Assembly (NCBI GenBank): GCA_040756735.1
Contig: JBFLYC010000001.1
Location: 62,001-126,000 of the forward strand
Source of the DNA: JBFLYC01 sp040756735
GTDB taxonomy: Bacteria; Bacillota; DSM-16504; Desulfitibacterales; Desulfitibacteraceae
Direction of reading: 5' to 3'
Length of the DNA stretch: 64,000 nucleotides
Part shown: positions 50,755-59,765 of the stretch, one piece after another
Layout of the letters: each line of letters opens with the position of its first letter
Numbering within the stretch: position 1 is the first letter of the stretch
Program-made: the position numbers and the translations under genes
Notes under the pieces: model-generated
Database searches by the model: none
Seen by the model: the letters and a program-made list of their open reading frames with translations, nothing else
What the model was told of the DNA's origin: nothing

Positions 50755-51744
50755 TTAGCTCAGGTGCATAACTTCTCTAACCTCCATCATGGTAGCTTCA
50801 GCTCTTTCACTGGCCTTTTCTTTACCATGATACAAGATATCCTTTACCAGTTGTGGCCTATCCATGTAATACTGACGCTTTTCTCTATAGGGGGCTAGCG
50901 CCACCTTCATTTGAGCAGCTAATTTTTTCTTGCAAGCAACACAGCCTATTCTACCTTTTTTACAGTCTTCGGCAATATCATTAACTTCGCTTTGACTGTA
51001 AATATTATGGTAAGTATGAACAACACATATGGATGGGTCACCTACATCAGTTTTGCGTATACGCCCAGGGTCAGTTATCATCATTTTAACTTTGTCCTCT
51101 AATGCTGTCTCTTCTTCATTTATGGCGATGTAATTATTGTAACTCTTGCTCATTTTTCTCTTATCAAGACCTGGTAGAAGAGAAAATTTTGCTAGTTTAG
51201 CCTTTGGCTCAGGAAACACATTTTTTTTATACAAAAAATTAAATCTCCTAGCAATCTCGCGGCAAAGCTCAATGTGAGGTACTTGATCTTCACCTACCGG
51301 AACTGTATCCGCCTTATATATCAAGATATCTGCTGCTTGCAGCAATGGATATCCCAAAAATCCATAGGTAGCAATGTCTTTTCCCTCTAAGCTAAGTTGC
51401 TGTAATTGGTCCTTATAAGTAGGACATCTTTCAAGCCAAGAGAGGGGTGTCACCATAGAAAAAAGCAAGTGAAGTTCTGCATGTTGTTTAACCTGGCTCT
51501 GAATAAAGATACAACTTTTTTCAGGATCAAGACCAACGCTTAACCAATCCAGGATCATCTCCCATATATTACCCTGTATAGCATCTGTTTCATTAAAAGA
51601 AGTTGTCAAAGCATGCCAATCTACAATTGGGTAATAACATTCATACTCTTCCTGAAGTCTCACCCAATTTTCTAACACGCTAAGATGCCCTATGTGTAAA
51701 TTACCGGTTGGTCTCATTCCGCTGAGAATTCTTCCTTTGCTCAT
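50755..51744 (-). CDS. trpS: Tryptophanyl-tRNA synthetase
   Basis: A 329-residue class I synthetase charging tRNA-Trp. The HIGH motif is in TGNLHIGHL (near residue 15) and KMSKS in KRKMSKSYNN (near 200). GEDQVPHIELCREIARRFN is the tryptophan/adenylate region. Near the end CKKGRIGCVACKKKL contains a cysteine pair that may bind zinc or iron-sulfur as in some TrpRS. It is in a run of close genes between the M50 protease and scpA; no T-box leader is seen in the 43-base gap upstream. Confidence 0.96.
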   Translation of the reverse strand: MSKGRILSGMRPTGNLHIGHLSVLENWVRLQEEYECYYPIVDWHALTTSFNETDAIQGNIWEMILDWLSVGLDPEKSCIFIQSQVKQHAELHLLFSMVTPLSWLERCPTYKDQLQQLSLEGKDIATYGFLGYPLLQAADILIYKADTVPVGEDQVPHIELCREIARRFNFLYKKNVFPEPKAKLAKFSLLPGLDKRKMSKSYNNYIAINEEETALEDKVKMMITDPGRIRKTDVGDPSICVVHTYHNIYSQSEVNDIAEDCKKGRIGCVACKKKLAAQMKVALAPYREKRQYYMDRPQLVKDILYHGKEKASERAEATMMEVREVMHLS

Positions 51745-51787
51745 AAACCATTTCTTCCTTTCATAGTGATATTAAATGTAAATAGAC

Positions 51788-52423
51788 TTAATATATTCCA
51801 AACGAAGTTATTTTTACAATCAGTCCAATAACACTGAGAATAATCGGCCTAATTATGGCGCCAACAAAGCCAAAAATTAGCAGTACCAATAAAATAATTG
51901 GTCCATAGACCTCCAAAGTATGAAAAGTACCTAGACTTCTCTTGGGAAGTATGCCCATGAGTACCTTTGATCCATCTAATGGAGGTAATGGAAGTAAATT
52001 AAAAATGGCCAACATTACATTGAACCAGATTAAATAGGAGAAAAACACCCCGAGCTTAACACCAAGTACTGGAAGTACAATGTTGCCAAGCATATTGTAA
52101 CCAAATCCGGCCAAAAGGGCGATAAAAAGATTCATTAAAGGTCCGGCTAGACCAACAATCATCATTCCTTTTTGTCTGTCAATCCTGAAATGAAATGGAT
52201 TTACTTGAACAGGTTTTGCCCAACCAAATCCAACAAGTAGCAACATCAATGAACCCATAACATCTAGATGCTTGATAGGATTTATGGTCAACCTACCCTG
52301 TGCAGCAGGTGTAGGATCTCCTAAAAAGTCGGCCATCCTGCCATGGGCATATTCATGGAGTGAGATGGCTATTAAAATTGCAGGGATCCCTAAAAAGAGC
52401 CCTTCGATTGTGGAAAAAAACAC
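51788..52423 (-). CDS. Site-2 protease family zinc metalloprotease (M50)
   Basis: A 211-residue membrane protease of the compact S2P type. The zinc site HEYAHG lies near residue 24, and the second motif (LPPLDGSKVLMG) near 145; about five membrane helices surround them. Family members cut transmembrane proteins; the substrate here is unknown. Start GTG 52423 follows AGGAG by ten bases. It directly follows the DHH-CBS-nucleotidyltransferase gene (six bases), a common Firmicutes arrangement that continues to trpS and scpA. Confidence 0.92.
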   Translation of the reverse strand: MFFSTIEGLFLGIPAILIAISLHEYAHGRMADFLGDPTPAAQGRLTINPIKHLDVMGSLMLLLVGFGWAKPVQVNPFHFRIDRQKGMMIVGLAGPLMNLFIALLAGFGYNMLGNIVLPVLGVKLGVFFSYLIWFNVMLAIFNLLPLPPLDGSKVLMGILPKRSLGTFHTLEVYGPIILLVLLIFGFVGAIIRPIILSVIGLIVKITSFGIY

Positions 52424-52429
52424 TTTATA

Positions 52430-55048
52430 TCAACTCCTCTTTTCAAAAAAATGTTCATCTAGCCATTTGTAGGCTCCATCCTTATCATTGAATTCATTGT
52501 TTAAATAGGCTTCCTCCATTTTCTTGAATATTTCTGAATAAAGAGGACCAGTTTTTATACCATACTTAATTAGGTCATGTCCTGTAACTGGGAGTGAAAT
52601 GTTTTCTCTGGCTACAAGATAATCCAGAATTAACCCAGTCTGTTCCGAATAATTAATTGATAATAAGAATAAAAGAGCTTCTATGGATACTGCCTTAAAA
52701 TACTGATGAATAGTTGCCATGTTAAGGTTATCAGATTTATGCAAAAGTGTCCATTTATCACTGCTATTTTCTATATCCTTGAGAATTTTAGTATGCCCTT
52801 TATTAAGTGTATATTTAGCAACTTTAATTAGCCAGCTAACATCTTTTTCATTATAAAAAAGAAGAGCTAAATAACAAATCCAGAAATTATAATTATTATT
52901 ATTAATAGTATCTCTGGAACAGATATGTAGAATAAAACTATGCATTCTCTCCAGATAGGCCATTTTTGTATCTGTAAGAGGGTTATTTTCCAATAAGTAT
53001 TCCCATACTCCTATAAAAGCAAGGCGTTTAATTGCGTCAACTGCTTTCCTATTATTAAATAATACTTTTAATTCAGAAGCAATCCTTGGTTCTGATACAG
53101 ATGAAATTAAGTCAGCAGAATTCTGGGCAAGTTTAAGGGTTTGTGGATCCATTAAGAAACCTAGTCTTTGTTCAAAACGGACAGCTCTTATTATTCTTGT
53201 TGGATCCTCAACAAAACTCATATTATAAAGAATCCTTAAAGTTTTTTGTTGAACGTCATTATACCCATGAAAGTAGTCCACTAGATATCCAAACTTTCGA
53301 GCATTTAATTGTATAGCCATTGCATTGATAGTAAAATCCCTTCTATATAGATCATTCTTAATAGTTGACTCCTCTATTACAGGTAATGCAGCTGGGTAAT
53401 CGTAGTATTCCCTGCGTGCTGTAGATATGTCAATTCTAGTACCATCATGCAGCTTTAAGGTAGCTGTGCAAAACTTTTCGTGAGGGGTTATTTTTCCCCC
53501 TAAATCTTGTACTACATCATTAGCATACTTTATTCCATTACCTTCAACAACTATATCAATATCTTTGTTTGATTTGCCTAACAAAACGTCTCTTACGATA
53601 CCACCAACAATATACACAGAGTATCCTAATTGGTCTCCTTTTTCACCTAAACGCCTCAACAAAGTTAATGTTTCTTCAGGAAGAACCCTTTTTAAGGTAT
53701 ATATAACATTTTTTTCTATAAAAACTGGTGAAATACTATGTTCCCCTCTTATGTTTTCTCCATGTACACAGTTTAAAACATCAGTTCTAGAGACAATCCC
53801 CACTATACAGTTATTATTTATTACTGGCAATCGACCAATGTCGTTGTTAATCATTAATTTTTGAATTTCTTCAAGAGATGTTTCTAAACTAATTGTGACA
53901 ACATTTCTTGTCATAAAACCTTTAACAGGTGCATGACCAAGACCATGATGATAAGCTTTATCTACATCCCTTCGAGAAATAATCCCTAATAGCTTATCAT
54001 CTTTCACCACTGGTAAACCTGTATGACCATATCTTAGCATAATTCTGGAAACATCTTCGATTTTTGTTTCTGGAGTGATGGTTTTCACTGGACTGCTCAT
54101 AATATCTCGTGCTGTAATTGATGGTTTCAGGGCTAAGGTTAATTGTCTCTTTACTCTTTCTAGTATTTTTAAATAATTGCCATTTTTAATGGTAGCAGAA
54201 GCTGCTTTGGGGTGTCCACCACCTCCAAACTTAGATACAATCTCACTTACATCTAATAAATCAGTAGCTGATCTTGCTACCACAAACACCTTATTAGCCA
54301 TATCAACTATTAAAAATAAGGCATCAACCCCAGTGATTTCCAATATTTTACTTGCCAAGCGAGCAAGACTACCCCGATAATTTTCCTGTTTTCGCCAGGC
54401 AACTAACAGTTCTACGCCTCTGAGATTGAACTCTTCAGAATTTGCTAACAAATCATTTAGCAGTTCTTGATCTTCTGCCAACAGCGGAGTTCCTAAAAAC
54501 TTTGACACTACCCTTTGACTGGCCCCCTGATTTAATAGATAGGCTGCAGCTTGTAAGTCTCGAGGTGTTGTATGTGGAAATAAAAATGAACCTGTGTCGG
54601 AATATATTCCAAGAGCCATAATTGTTGCTTCAAAGGAGGAAACCTCTATATTTTTTCGAATAATCTCTTCTATCAATAAAGTAGTGGTAGAACCTATAGC
54701 TTCAATTATGCTTTTTTCAATTGCAAACTCGCCTTTTTCATTTATGTGATGGTCAAATACTATAAACTCTGCTCCTTTAATACTATCCATTTTTATGCTG
54801 GTTCTTTGCAGATTGGATGTATCCACTAATATAATTGTTTGCACTTTTGGCCAATTTATTTGTTGGGGTTTGAATAAAGAAAGTGAATCTTTATACAATG
54901 ATAAAAACTGCTGTACACCAGGGCTAAGCTTTTCAGGCAGGACTATTTTTGCTTTAGGAAATAATTTGCCTGCAGCAACCATGGATGCCAAACCATCAAA
55001 ATCCAAATTAATATGGGAAGTTATAATAACCACCTTTAGTGCCCCCAT
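52430..55048 (-). CDS. DHH phosphoesterase, CBS pair and tRNA nucleotidyltransferase fusion
   Basis: An 872-residue three-part protein. Residues about 1-310 form a DHH/DHHA1 domain (ITSHINLDFDG, FDHHINEKG, GGGGHPKAAS). Two CBS domains follow at about 312-430 (ARDIMSSPVKTITPETK, GFMTRNVVTI). From about 465 it is a class II nucleotidyltransferase with GGIVRDVLLGKSNKDIDIVV (metal-binding Asp pair), RRDFTINAMAI and PTRIIRAVRFEQRLGF. The last part should add A or CCA ends to tRNA; proteins of this build in some bacteria are A-adding enzymes that work with a separate CC-adding partner. GTG 55033 is an alternative start with a better fit to the family. Confidence 0.92.
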   Translation of the reverse strand: MGALKVVIITSHINLDFDGLASMVAAGKLFPKAKIVLPEKLSPGVQQFLSLYKDSLSLFKPQQINWPKVQTIILVDTSNLQRTSIKMDSIKGAEFIVFDHHINEKGEFAIEKSIIEAIGSTTTLLIEEIIRKNIEVSSFEATIMALGIYSDTGSFLFPHTTPRDLQAAAYLLNQGASQRVVSKFLGTPLLAEDQELLNDLLANSEEFNLRGVELLVAWRKQENYRGSLARLASKILEITGVDALFLIVDMANKVFVVARSATDLLDVSEIVSKFGGGGHPKAASATIKNGNYLKILERVKRQLTLALKPSITARDIMSSPVKTITPETKIEDVSRIMLRYGHTGLPVVKDDKLLGIISRRDVDKAYHHGLGHAPVKGFMTRNVVTISLETSLEEIQKLMINNDIGRLPVINNNCIVGIVSRTDVLNCVHGENIRGEHSISPVFIEKNVIYTLKRVLPEETLTLLRRLGEKGDQLGYSVYIVGGIVRDVLLGKSNKDIDIVVEGNGIKYANDVVQDLGGKITPHEKFCTATLKLHDGTRIDISTARREYYDYPAALPVIEESTIKNDLYRRDFTINAMAIQLNARKFGYLVDYFHGYNDVQQKTLRILYNMSFVEDPTRIIRAVRFEQRLGFLMDPQTLKLAQNSADLISSVSEPRIASELKVLFNNRKAVDAIKRLAFIGVWEYLLENNPLTDTKMAYLERMHSFILHICSRDTINNNNYNFWICYLALLFYNEKDVSWLIKVAKYTLNKGHTKILKDIENSSDKWTLLHKSDNLNMATIHQYFKAVSIEALLFLLSINYSEQTGLILDYLVARENISLPVTGHDLIKYGIKTGPLYSEIFKKMEEAYLNNEFNDKDGAYKWLDEHFFEKRS

Positions 55049-55108
55049 CTATAGCAAGTTACTAATGCTAATGAACAAAAAATCGTCTATCCGTTTATAG
55101 TAGCAGGT

Positions 55109-56425
55109 TTAAATATTGGATAGCCTTGAAGGAATCAAATCATTCTTTAATAAATCGTCATAGGTTTCCCTTTTCACTATTATCTCTGAAAGTCCTTCAT
55201 AAACTAAGACAACTGCCTGTTTTGGAAGCCTGTTATAATTGCCAGACATTGCATAACCGTATGCTCCTGTAGATGTCATTGCCAGCAAATCCCCTGGTTC
55301 TAAGTTAGGAACTAATACGTTCCAGGCAAGAATATCGCCTGATTCACAGCATTTACCTGTTATTGTTACTTTTTCTATAAGCTTATCCAGCATTTTATTA
55401 GCTGCATAAACCTCATATTTTGCTTCGTAAAGGGCAGGTCTAATATTTTCATTCATTCCTCCATCCACAGCAACATATTTCCGAACCTCTGGAATATTTT
55501 TGATTGAACCAACTTTGTATAATGTTGTACCGGCTGGACCAGCTATAGAGCGTCCTGGTTCAACTATTACTTTTGGTACAGGTAAGAACCTTTCCTGACA
55601 AGCTTGCTTTACGGTTGACATAACAGTATCAGCATAAGACTCAATGGAAGGTGGTTCATCATCTTTTGTATAGTATATCCCTAATCCGCCACCCAAGTTT
55701 AGTTCCTCAATACAATAACCAGTCTCTTCTTTGGTCTCTGCTGCAAAACTAATCATCAGACTAACTGCAAAGGAGTAGGATTCTAATTCAAAAATTTGAG
55801 AACCTATATGACAATGAATACCCTTAACATCTAAATATGGTAAAGCCAATGCCTTACGAAGAGCCTCTTTTGCTTGACCATTAGGCAGAGTAAAACCAAA
55901 TTTTGAATCTATTTGGCCTGTTTTAATGTATTCATGGGTATGGGCTTCAACTCCGGGTGTCAACCTTAATAGTATCGGTATTTTTTTTGCTTTTTCTGCT
56001 CCTATTTTATTTAAAATATCCATTTCGAAAAAGTTATCAACAACAATTCTGCCAATACTCTTGTTAACAGCCAGTTCTAATTCCTCTATACTCTTGTTAT
56101 TTCCATGAAAATATACTTTTTCCATTGGAAAATTGGCCCTTAATGCTGTATATATTTCCCCTCCAGATACAACATCCAGCCCCAAGCCCTCTTCTTGTAC
56201 TATTTTACACATAGCCATAGTTAGAAAAGCTTTGCTAGCATACAAGATCATGGATTCTCCGTATTTCATAAAGCTGTCTCGCAGCCTGCGGCAAGTTTCC
56301 CTAATTAAAGCTTCATCATATATCCAAAGAGGTGTTCCATATTTTTCTGCAAGCTCAACTGTACTACATCCGCCTATTTCTAATACACCTTTTGAGTTTA
56401 CCCTTGATGTCCCTTGCAATCGCAT
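55109..56425 (-). CDS. lysA: Diaminopimelate decarboxylase
   Basis: A 438-residue PLP enzyme, the last step of lysine synthesis. The PLP lysine lies in ILYASKAF near residue 65. HCHIGSQIFELESY, ELNLGGGLGIYYTKDDEP and VEPGRSIAGPAGTTLYKVG are conserved; the C-terminal CCESGDILA holds the Cys of the substrate site. ATG 56425 follows GAGGATGG. In Bacillus lysA follows spoVAF directly; here three dehydratase-type genes lie between. No lysine riboswitch is seen in the 160-base upstream gap. Confidence 0.96.
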   Translation of the reverse strand: MRLQGTSRVNSKGVLEIGGCSTVELAEKYGTPLWIYDEALIRETCRRLRDSFMKYGESMILYASKAFLTMAMCKIVQEEGLGLDVVSGGEIYTALRANFPMEKVYFHGNNKSIEELELAVNKSIGRIVVDNFFEMDILNKIGAEKAKKIPILLRLTPGVEAHTHEYIKTGQIDSKFGFTLPNGQAKEALRKALALPYLDVKGIHCHIGSQIFELESYSFAVSLMISFAAETKEETGYCIEELNLGGGLGIYYTKDDEPPSIESYADTVMSTVKQACQERFLPVPKVIVEPGRSIAGPAGTTLYKVGSIKNIPEVRKYVAVDGGMNENIRPALYEAKYEVYAANKMLDKLIEKVTITGKCCESGDILAWNVLVPNLEPGDLLAMTSTGAYGYAMSGNYNRLPKQAVVLVYEGLSEIIVKRETYDDLLKNDLIPSRLSNI

Positions 56426-56465
56426 TTTCCATCCTCCTCGCAGTACTTATAAATTTTCATAAATA

Positions 56466-56495
56466 TAAAAAGTTGTGACAAACCTCGCCACAACT
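56466..56495 (-). terminator. Rho-independent terminator after the activator gene
   Basis: AGTTGTG (56471-56477) and CACAACT (56489-56495) pair around an 11-base loop, followed on the minus strand by TTTTTATATTT. It separates lysA from the dehydratase trio. Confidence 0.7.
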
Positions 56496-56549
56496 GTACT
56501 AAGCCTGCTTTGCAAAAAATATTAACATAGGACCATGTCAGTGTCAACA

Positions 56550-56583
56550 GTACAGATAAATCTAATGTACAGATAAATCTAAT
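56550..56583. repeat. Perfect 17-base tandem duplication
   Basis: GTACAGATAAATCTAAT occurs twice without a gap at 56550-56566 and 56567-56583, between the activator stop and its terminator. Probably a recent slip or a small duplication; no function visible. Confidence 0.8.
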
Positions 56584-56589
56584 ATGATT

Positions 56590-57567
56590 TCACCCTGTCC
56601 TGACCTCATTAAAGAGACTATTTTCCCATTTTCCGCATCTGTCACCCCATCTAGCTATAATTCTATTGTTCTCATAGATTTGTATGATTTCACAGCAATT
56701 TGCGCAGTTTGTACACTCAAAGCTATTTGCGTTAAAATCAACCATTACACCTTCAAAACCTTTAAAACTTGTTTGCCGGCCTTTTTGCATCGCTTCTTTT
56801 GCCAGAATAGCACTGCCTACAGCGCCCATAACCTCGAAATAATCAGGGACTATAATATCATTTCCCAATACTCTTTTAAAAGCTTCAACCATACCTTGAT
56901 TGGCTGCAACACCACCTTGAAAAACAATAGGACTATCTATGCTTTTTCCTTTTCCAACATTATTGAGGTAATTCCTTACTAAAGCTTCACATAGTCCTCT
57001 GATTATATCTTCAATGGGATGACCCATTTGTTGTTTGTGTATCATGTCAGACTCGGCAAATACAGAACATCTGCCAGCAATTCTAACTGGGTTTTTACTT
57101 TTTAAAGCTAATTGACCAAATTCTTCTATAGGCAATCCTAATCTTGATGATTGCTGGTCCAAGAAAGAACCGGTACCTGCTGCACAGACTGTATTCATAG
57201 CAAAATCAGCCACTATACCATTACGCATTATTATTATTTTTGAATCCTGACCACCAATTTCTAAAATTGTTTTTACATTAGGAACAATTGCAGCTGCAGC
57301 AACAGCATGAGCTGTTATCTCATTTTTGACAACATCTGCTCCAACAATTATAGAAGTCAAATATCTTGCACTTCCTGTTGCACCAACTCCCATAACCGTT
57401 AAATCGTTGCCAAGCTCTTCCCAGATTTGCTTTAAACCTTTCTGAATGGCCTTTATTGGTTGACCTTGTGTTCGAATATATAATTTATTTATTACACTGC
57501 ATTGGTCATTTAATACAATAATGTTTGTACTTACTGAACCAACATCAATTCCTAAATATGCTTTCAT
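56590..57567 (-). CDS. 2-hydroxyacyl-CoA dehydratase activator-type ATPase (BadF/HgdC family)
   Basis: A 325-residue ASKHA-fold ATPase. GIDVGSVSTNIIV (phosphate-1), GATGSARYL, EIGGQDSKIIIMR and the C-terminal GGVAANQGMV and VMGAVGSAILA are the usual blocks. Two cysteines, in VCAAGTGSFLD and in AGRCSVFAESD, would hold a [4Fe-4S] cluster between subunits of the dimer. An extra C-terminal CTNCANCC cluster is less common. The protein supplies low-potential electrons with ATP use to its partner enzymes. It is preceded by two DUF2229-type genes in the same unit. Confidence 0.9.
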   Translation of the reverse strand: MKAYLGIDVGSVSTNIIVLNDQCSVINKLYIRTQGQPIKAIQKGLKQIWEELGNDLTVMGVGATGSARYLTSIIVGADVVKNEITAHAVAAAAIVPNVKTILEIGGQDSKIIIMRNGIVADFAMNTVCAAGTGSFLDQQSSRLGLPIEEFGQLALKSKNPVRIAGRCSVFAESDMIHKQQMGHPIEDIIRGLCEALVRNYLNNVGKGKSIDSPIVFQGGVAANQGMVEAFKRVLGNDIIVPDYFEVMGAVGSAILAKEAMQKGRQTSFKGFEGVMVDFNANSFECTNCANCCEIIQIYENNRIIARWGDRCGKWENSLFNEVRTG

Positions 57568-57603
57568 GACAATAATCCTCCCTGAAAGGGAACACTCGTT
57601 TTT

Positions 57604-58716
57604 TTATAGTATTTCTCTGGGGTTAGAGGAATGTCCCCTTTGAATTAAATCTTTCTTTCTTGTAACCATATCCACAAATGCTTCAATACGAGTATGAATA
57701 CCAGCTTTTCCTGTCTGTTCATCAACATAAACTGTCATAACAGGCATCCCTGTATCAGCGCTTACATTTGTTAGCACTGATTGTGCAACAATTTCCGGCA
57801 TACAAGTAAGTGGAGCTACTTGAATAACACCGTCTACAATACCTTTAAGTTCTATTGTATGTCCTACAGTTTCTCTGCCATGCCCTCCTACAAAATAATT
57901 TAAATAAGGTGAAGACAATCTCTTTGCTTTCTTTGAGCCTTTAATTGGCAATAAACCACCTAATAAGTGATCATTAATCCATTGGCTTAAAAATAAAGGC
58001 CTGTATACTTCAACCCCCATTCTACCGAGGAATACTTCCATATCAAAATTTACAAAAGGTTCTAATACTGTATAGATTTCTCCTACGATAGCAATTTTGA
58101 TAGGCCTAATGTTTTTATATATCTGAATTTGATTTAACTCCTTTTTTGTAGAATCCATTATTTCTTTGACTTCTTTTTTGTTTTTCGCTCTATCGATTTT
58201 GCCAATAAAATCCTTGAAAACTTGGTCGCTTTCCCCTTTATTAATTTCCAGGGCTCTCAATGTATGTACTTCTTTTTCAATCATGTCTATTGCATAGGTT
58301 TTTTGCCATGCTAGCAAAATGGCTGTAATTGCTTCAGTCCACCTAGTATTGATAAGATACCTTATTTTTTCCCAAACCTCCTTTATATGTACATCTGGAG
58401 GTTCTAGTACTATCATCTGATAATTCATTCCTAGTTCGTCCAAAATATTTTTTTGTACCTCTGCATAATAACCAAAACGGCAAGGGCCTACCCCTCCCCC
58501 CATGATAATTGTATCAGCTCCAAGTTGTGCTGCTTCTATAAAATTACCCATATTTATCTTTAGCGGTAAACATGCAAATTCAGGTGAGTGATTTGTTCCT
58601 AACGTTAAAGTTTTTTTTGTACATGGTGGAGGAACAATTACATCTAGCCCTATTCCTTCGAAAATAGTCTTACCTGTTATGTGAAAATAACCCATATGTG
58701 GGAAAGTAACCTTCAT
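57604..58716 (-). CDS. Acyl-CoA dehydratase activase-related protein (DUF2229 type)
   Basis: A 370-residue protein of the group that accompanies BadF-type ATPases and is annotated as CoA protein activase or DUF2229. The start VTFPHMGYFHITGKTIFEG and VPPPCTKKTLTLGTNHSPEFACLPLKINMGNF (cysteines at PPPCT and FACLP) are typical; GGGVGPCRFGYYAEVQ and GEIYTVLEPFVNFD follow, and the C-terminal VDEQTGKAGIHTRIEAFVDM is shared with its upstream neighbour. Several Cys could bind an iron-sulfur cluster. ATG 58716 overlaps the upstream stop (ATGA). Function unknown. Confidence 0.82.
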   Translation of the reverse strand: MKVTFPHMGYFHITGKTIFEGIGLDVIVPPPCTKKTLTLGTNHSPEFACLPLKINMGNFIEAAQLGADTIIMGGGVGPCRFGYYAEVQKNILDELGMNYQMIVLEPPDVHIKEVWEKIRYLINTRWTEAITAILLAWQKTYAIDMIEKEVHTLRALEINKGESDQVFKDFIGKIDRAKNKKEVKEIMDSTKKELNQIQIYKNIRPIKIAIVGEIYTVLEPFVNFDMEVFLGRMGVEVYRPLFLSQWINDHLLGGLLPIKGSKKAKRLSSPYLNYFVGGHGRETVGHTIELKGIVDGVIQVAPLTCMPEIVAQSVLTNVSADTGMPVMTVYVDEQTGKAGIHTRIEAFVDMVTRKKDLIQRGHSSNPREIL

Positions 58717-59678
58717 ACTGCATCTCTCCTTTGAAGCATATCTAGGAAAGCTTCTAAACGGGTATTAATGCCGGCTTCACCGGTATGTTCGTCCACTGTA
58801 AGTAACATAAAAGGTATTTTGCTTTTTCTAATAGCGCTTTCAGTGAGGTGTCCTATTAAAGAATCAGGACCACAACCAAAGGAAGCAATATAGATAACCC
58901 CTTTAATCTTACCTGTTTGGATTAAATGTAAGGTTGAACCTATGATTCTTTTTCCTAGAGTCCAAAAGATTTTCTTTCTAAGAGTTTTACAGCAGTCTTC
59001 TATCGATTCATTAGAAATCATTTCAGGGGTTATTACACCATAGCCATGAGAATTGACTTTATGAATTATGTTCATGCTAAGATAATCATCATATAAATTA
59101 TACCCATGACCCAATACTGCAATTCTCTGACTCTTAACTTCTTCTTCTTTGAGTCCACTTTCAAAAGATTGAAAGGCATCTGTAGGCAAAACTCCACTAT
59201 TTATTAAAACCTCATAGTATTTTTGTGTTTTGTCAGCTGATTCCCATGACTTATCAGCCTGTTTTGATGTATAACCCATTGATAAAGCAAGATTAATCAA
59301 AGCTCTTTTCTGGGTATTGTTTTTTTTGTCAATTTTAATAATAGGGGCAAGAATCTTTATATCTTCTTTATGAAAACCTGTTGCTACCATGTCCGGGAGT
59401 CCCATAAATTTAGGGCAAATAAATGCTTTAAGCTCAATGGATACAATTCTCGGGCAAAAAATATAATCAACCTTGTTTAGTAGGTTGTGTACATGTCCAA
59501 AATAGGTTTTCACTGGGAAACATACCTCATCTACAGTGGCTTTAATGCCATTATTGACAATATTTTTGTTTGTATTAGGAGATGTTATTACTTCACAACA
59601 TAATTCCTTAAAAAATGTTGACCAAAGAGGATAATAATAGTAATAAAAAAGAGACTTAGGAATACCAACCTTTGTCAT
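58713..59678 (-). CDS. Acyl-CoA dehydratase activase-related protein (DUF2229 type), second copy
   Basis: A 321-residue protein. VGIPKSLFYYYYYPLWSTFF and the Cys in ELCCEVITSPNT, DEVCFPVKTYFGHV and ASFGCGPDSLIGH match DUF2229-like proteins; LTVDEHTGEAGINTRLEAF is nearly the same as the end of the downstream gene, so the two are related. ATG 59678 lies six bases after GGAGG; the frame extends upstream to 59741 without a ribosome site. First gene of the trio, with a hairpin upstream after spoVAF. Role unknown; probably redox chemistry with a bound cluster. Confidence 0.82.
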   Translation of the reverse strand: MTKVGIPKSLFYYYYYPLWSTFFKELCCEVITSPNTNKNIVNNGIKATVDEVCFPVKTYFGHVHNLLNKVDYIFCPRIVSIELKAFICPKFMGLPDMVATGFHKEDIKILAPIIKIDKKNNTQKRALINLALSMGYTSKQADKSWESADKTQKYYEVLINSGVLPTDAFQSFESGLKEEEVKSQRIAVLGHGYNLYDDYLSMNIIHKVNSHGYGVITPEMISNESIEDCCKTLRKKIFWTLGKRIIGSTLHLIQTGKIKGVIYIASFGCGPDSLIGHLTESAIRKSKIPFMLLTVDEHTGEAGINTRLEAFLDMLQRRDAV

Positions 59679-59727
59679 TTGGTGCCTCCATTTACTTAAC
59701 AAGATGTCATTACTTTTTATTATGAAC

Positions 59728-59762
59728 AATAAGAACCCCAAATATACTTTGGGATTCTTATT
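59728..59762 (-). terminator. Hairpin after spoVAF
   Basis: AATAAGAA-C-CCCAAA pairs with TTTGGG-A-TTCTTATT (one mismatch) around TATAC; the minus-strand tail is only weakly T-rich. It likely ends most spoVA transcripts before the dehydratase trio. Confidence 0.5.
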
Positions 59763-59765
59763 TAT

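Noticed and set aside
51745..51787. T-box leader upstream of trpS
   Set aside because: Only 43 bases separate trpS from the next feature upstream, with no T-box sequence.
56426..56590. Lysine riboswitch upstream of lysA
   Set aside because: The gap is too short and holds only a terminator of the upstream gene and a 17-base duplication; no L-box elements are present.
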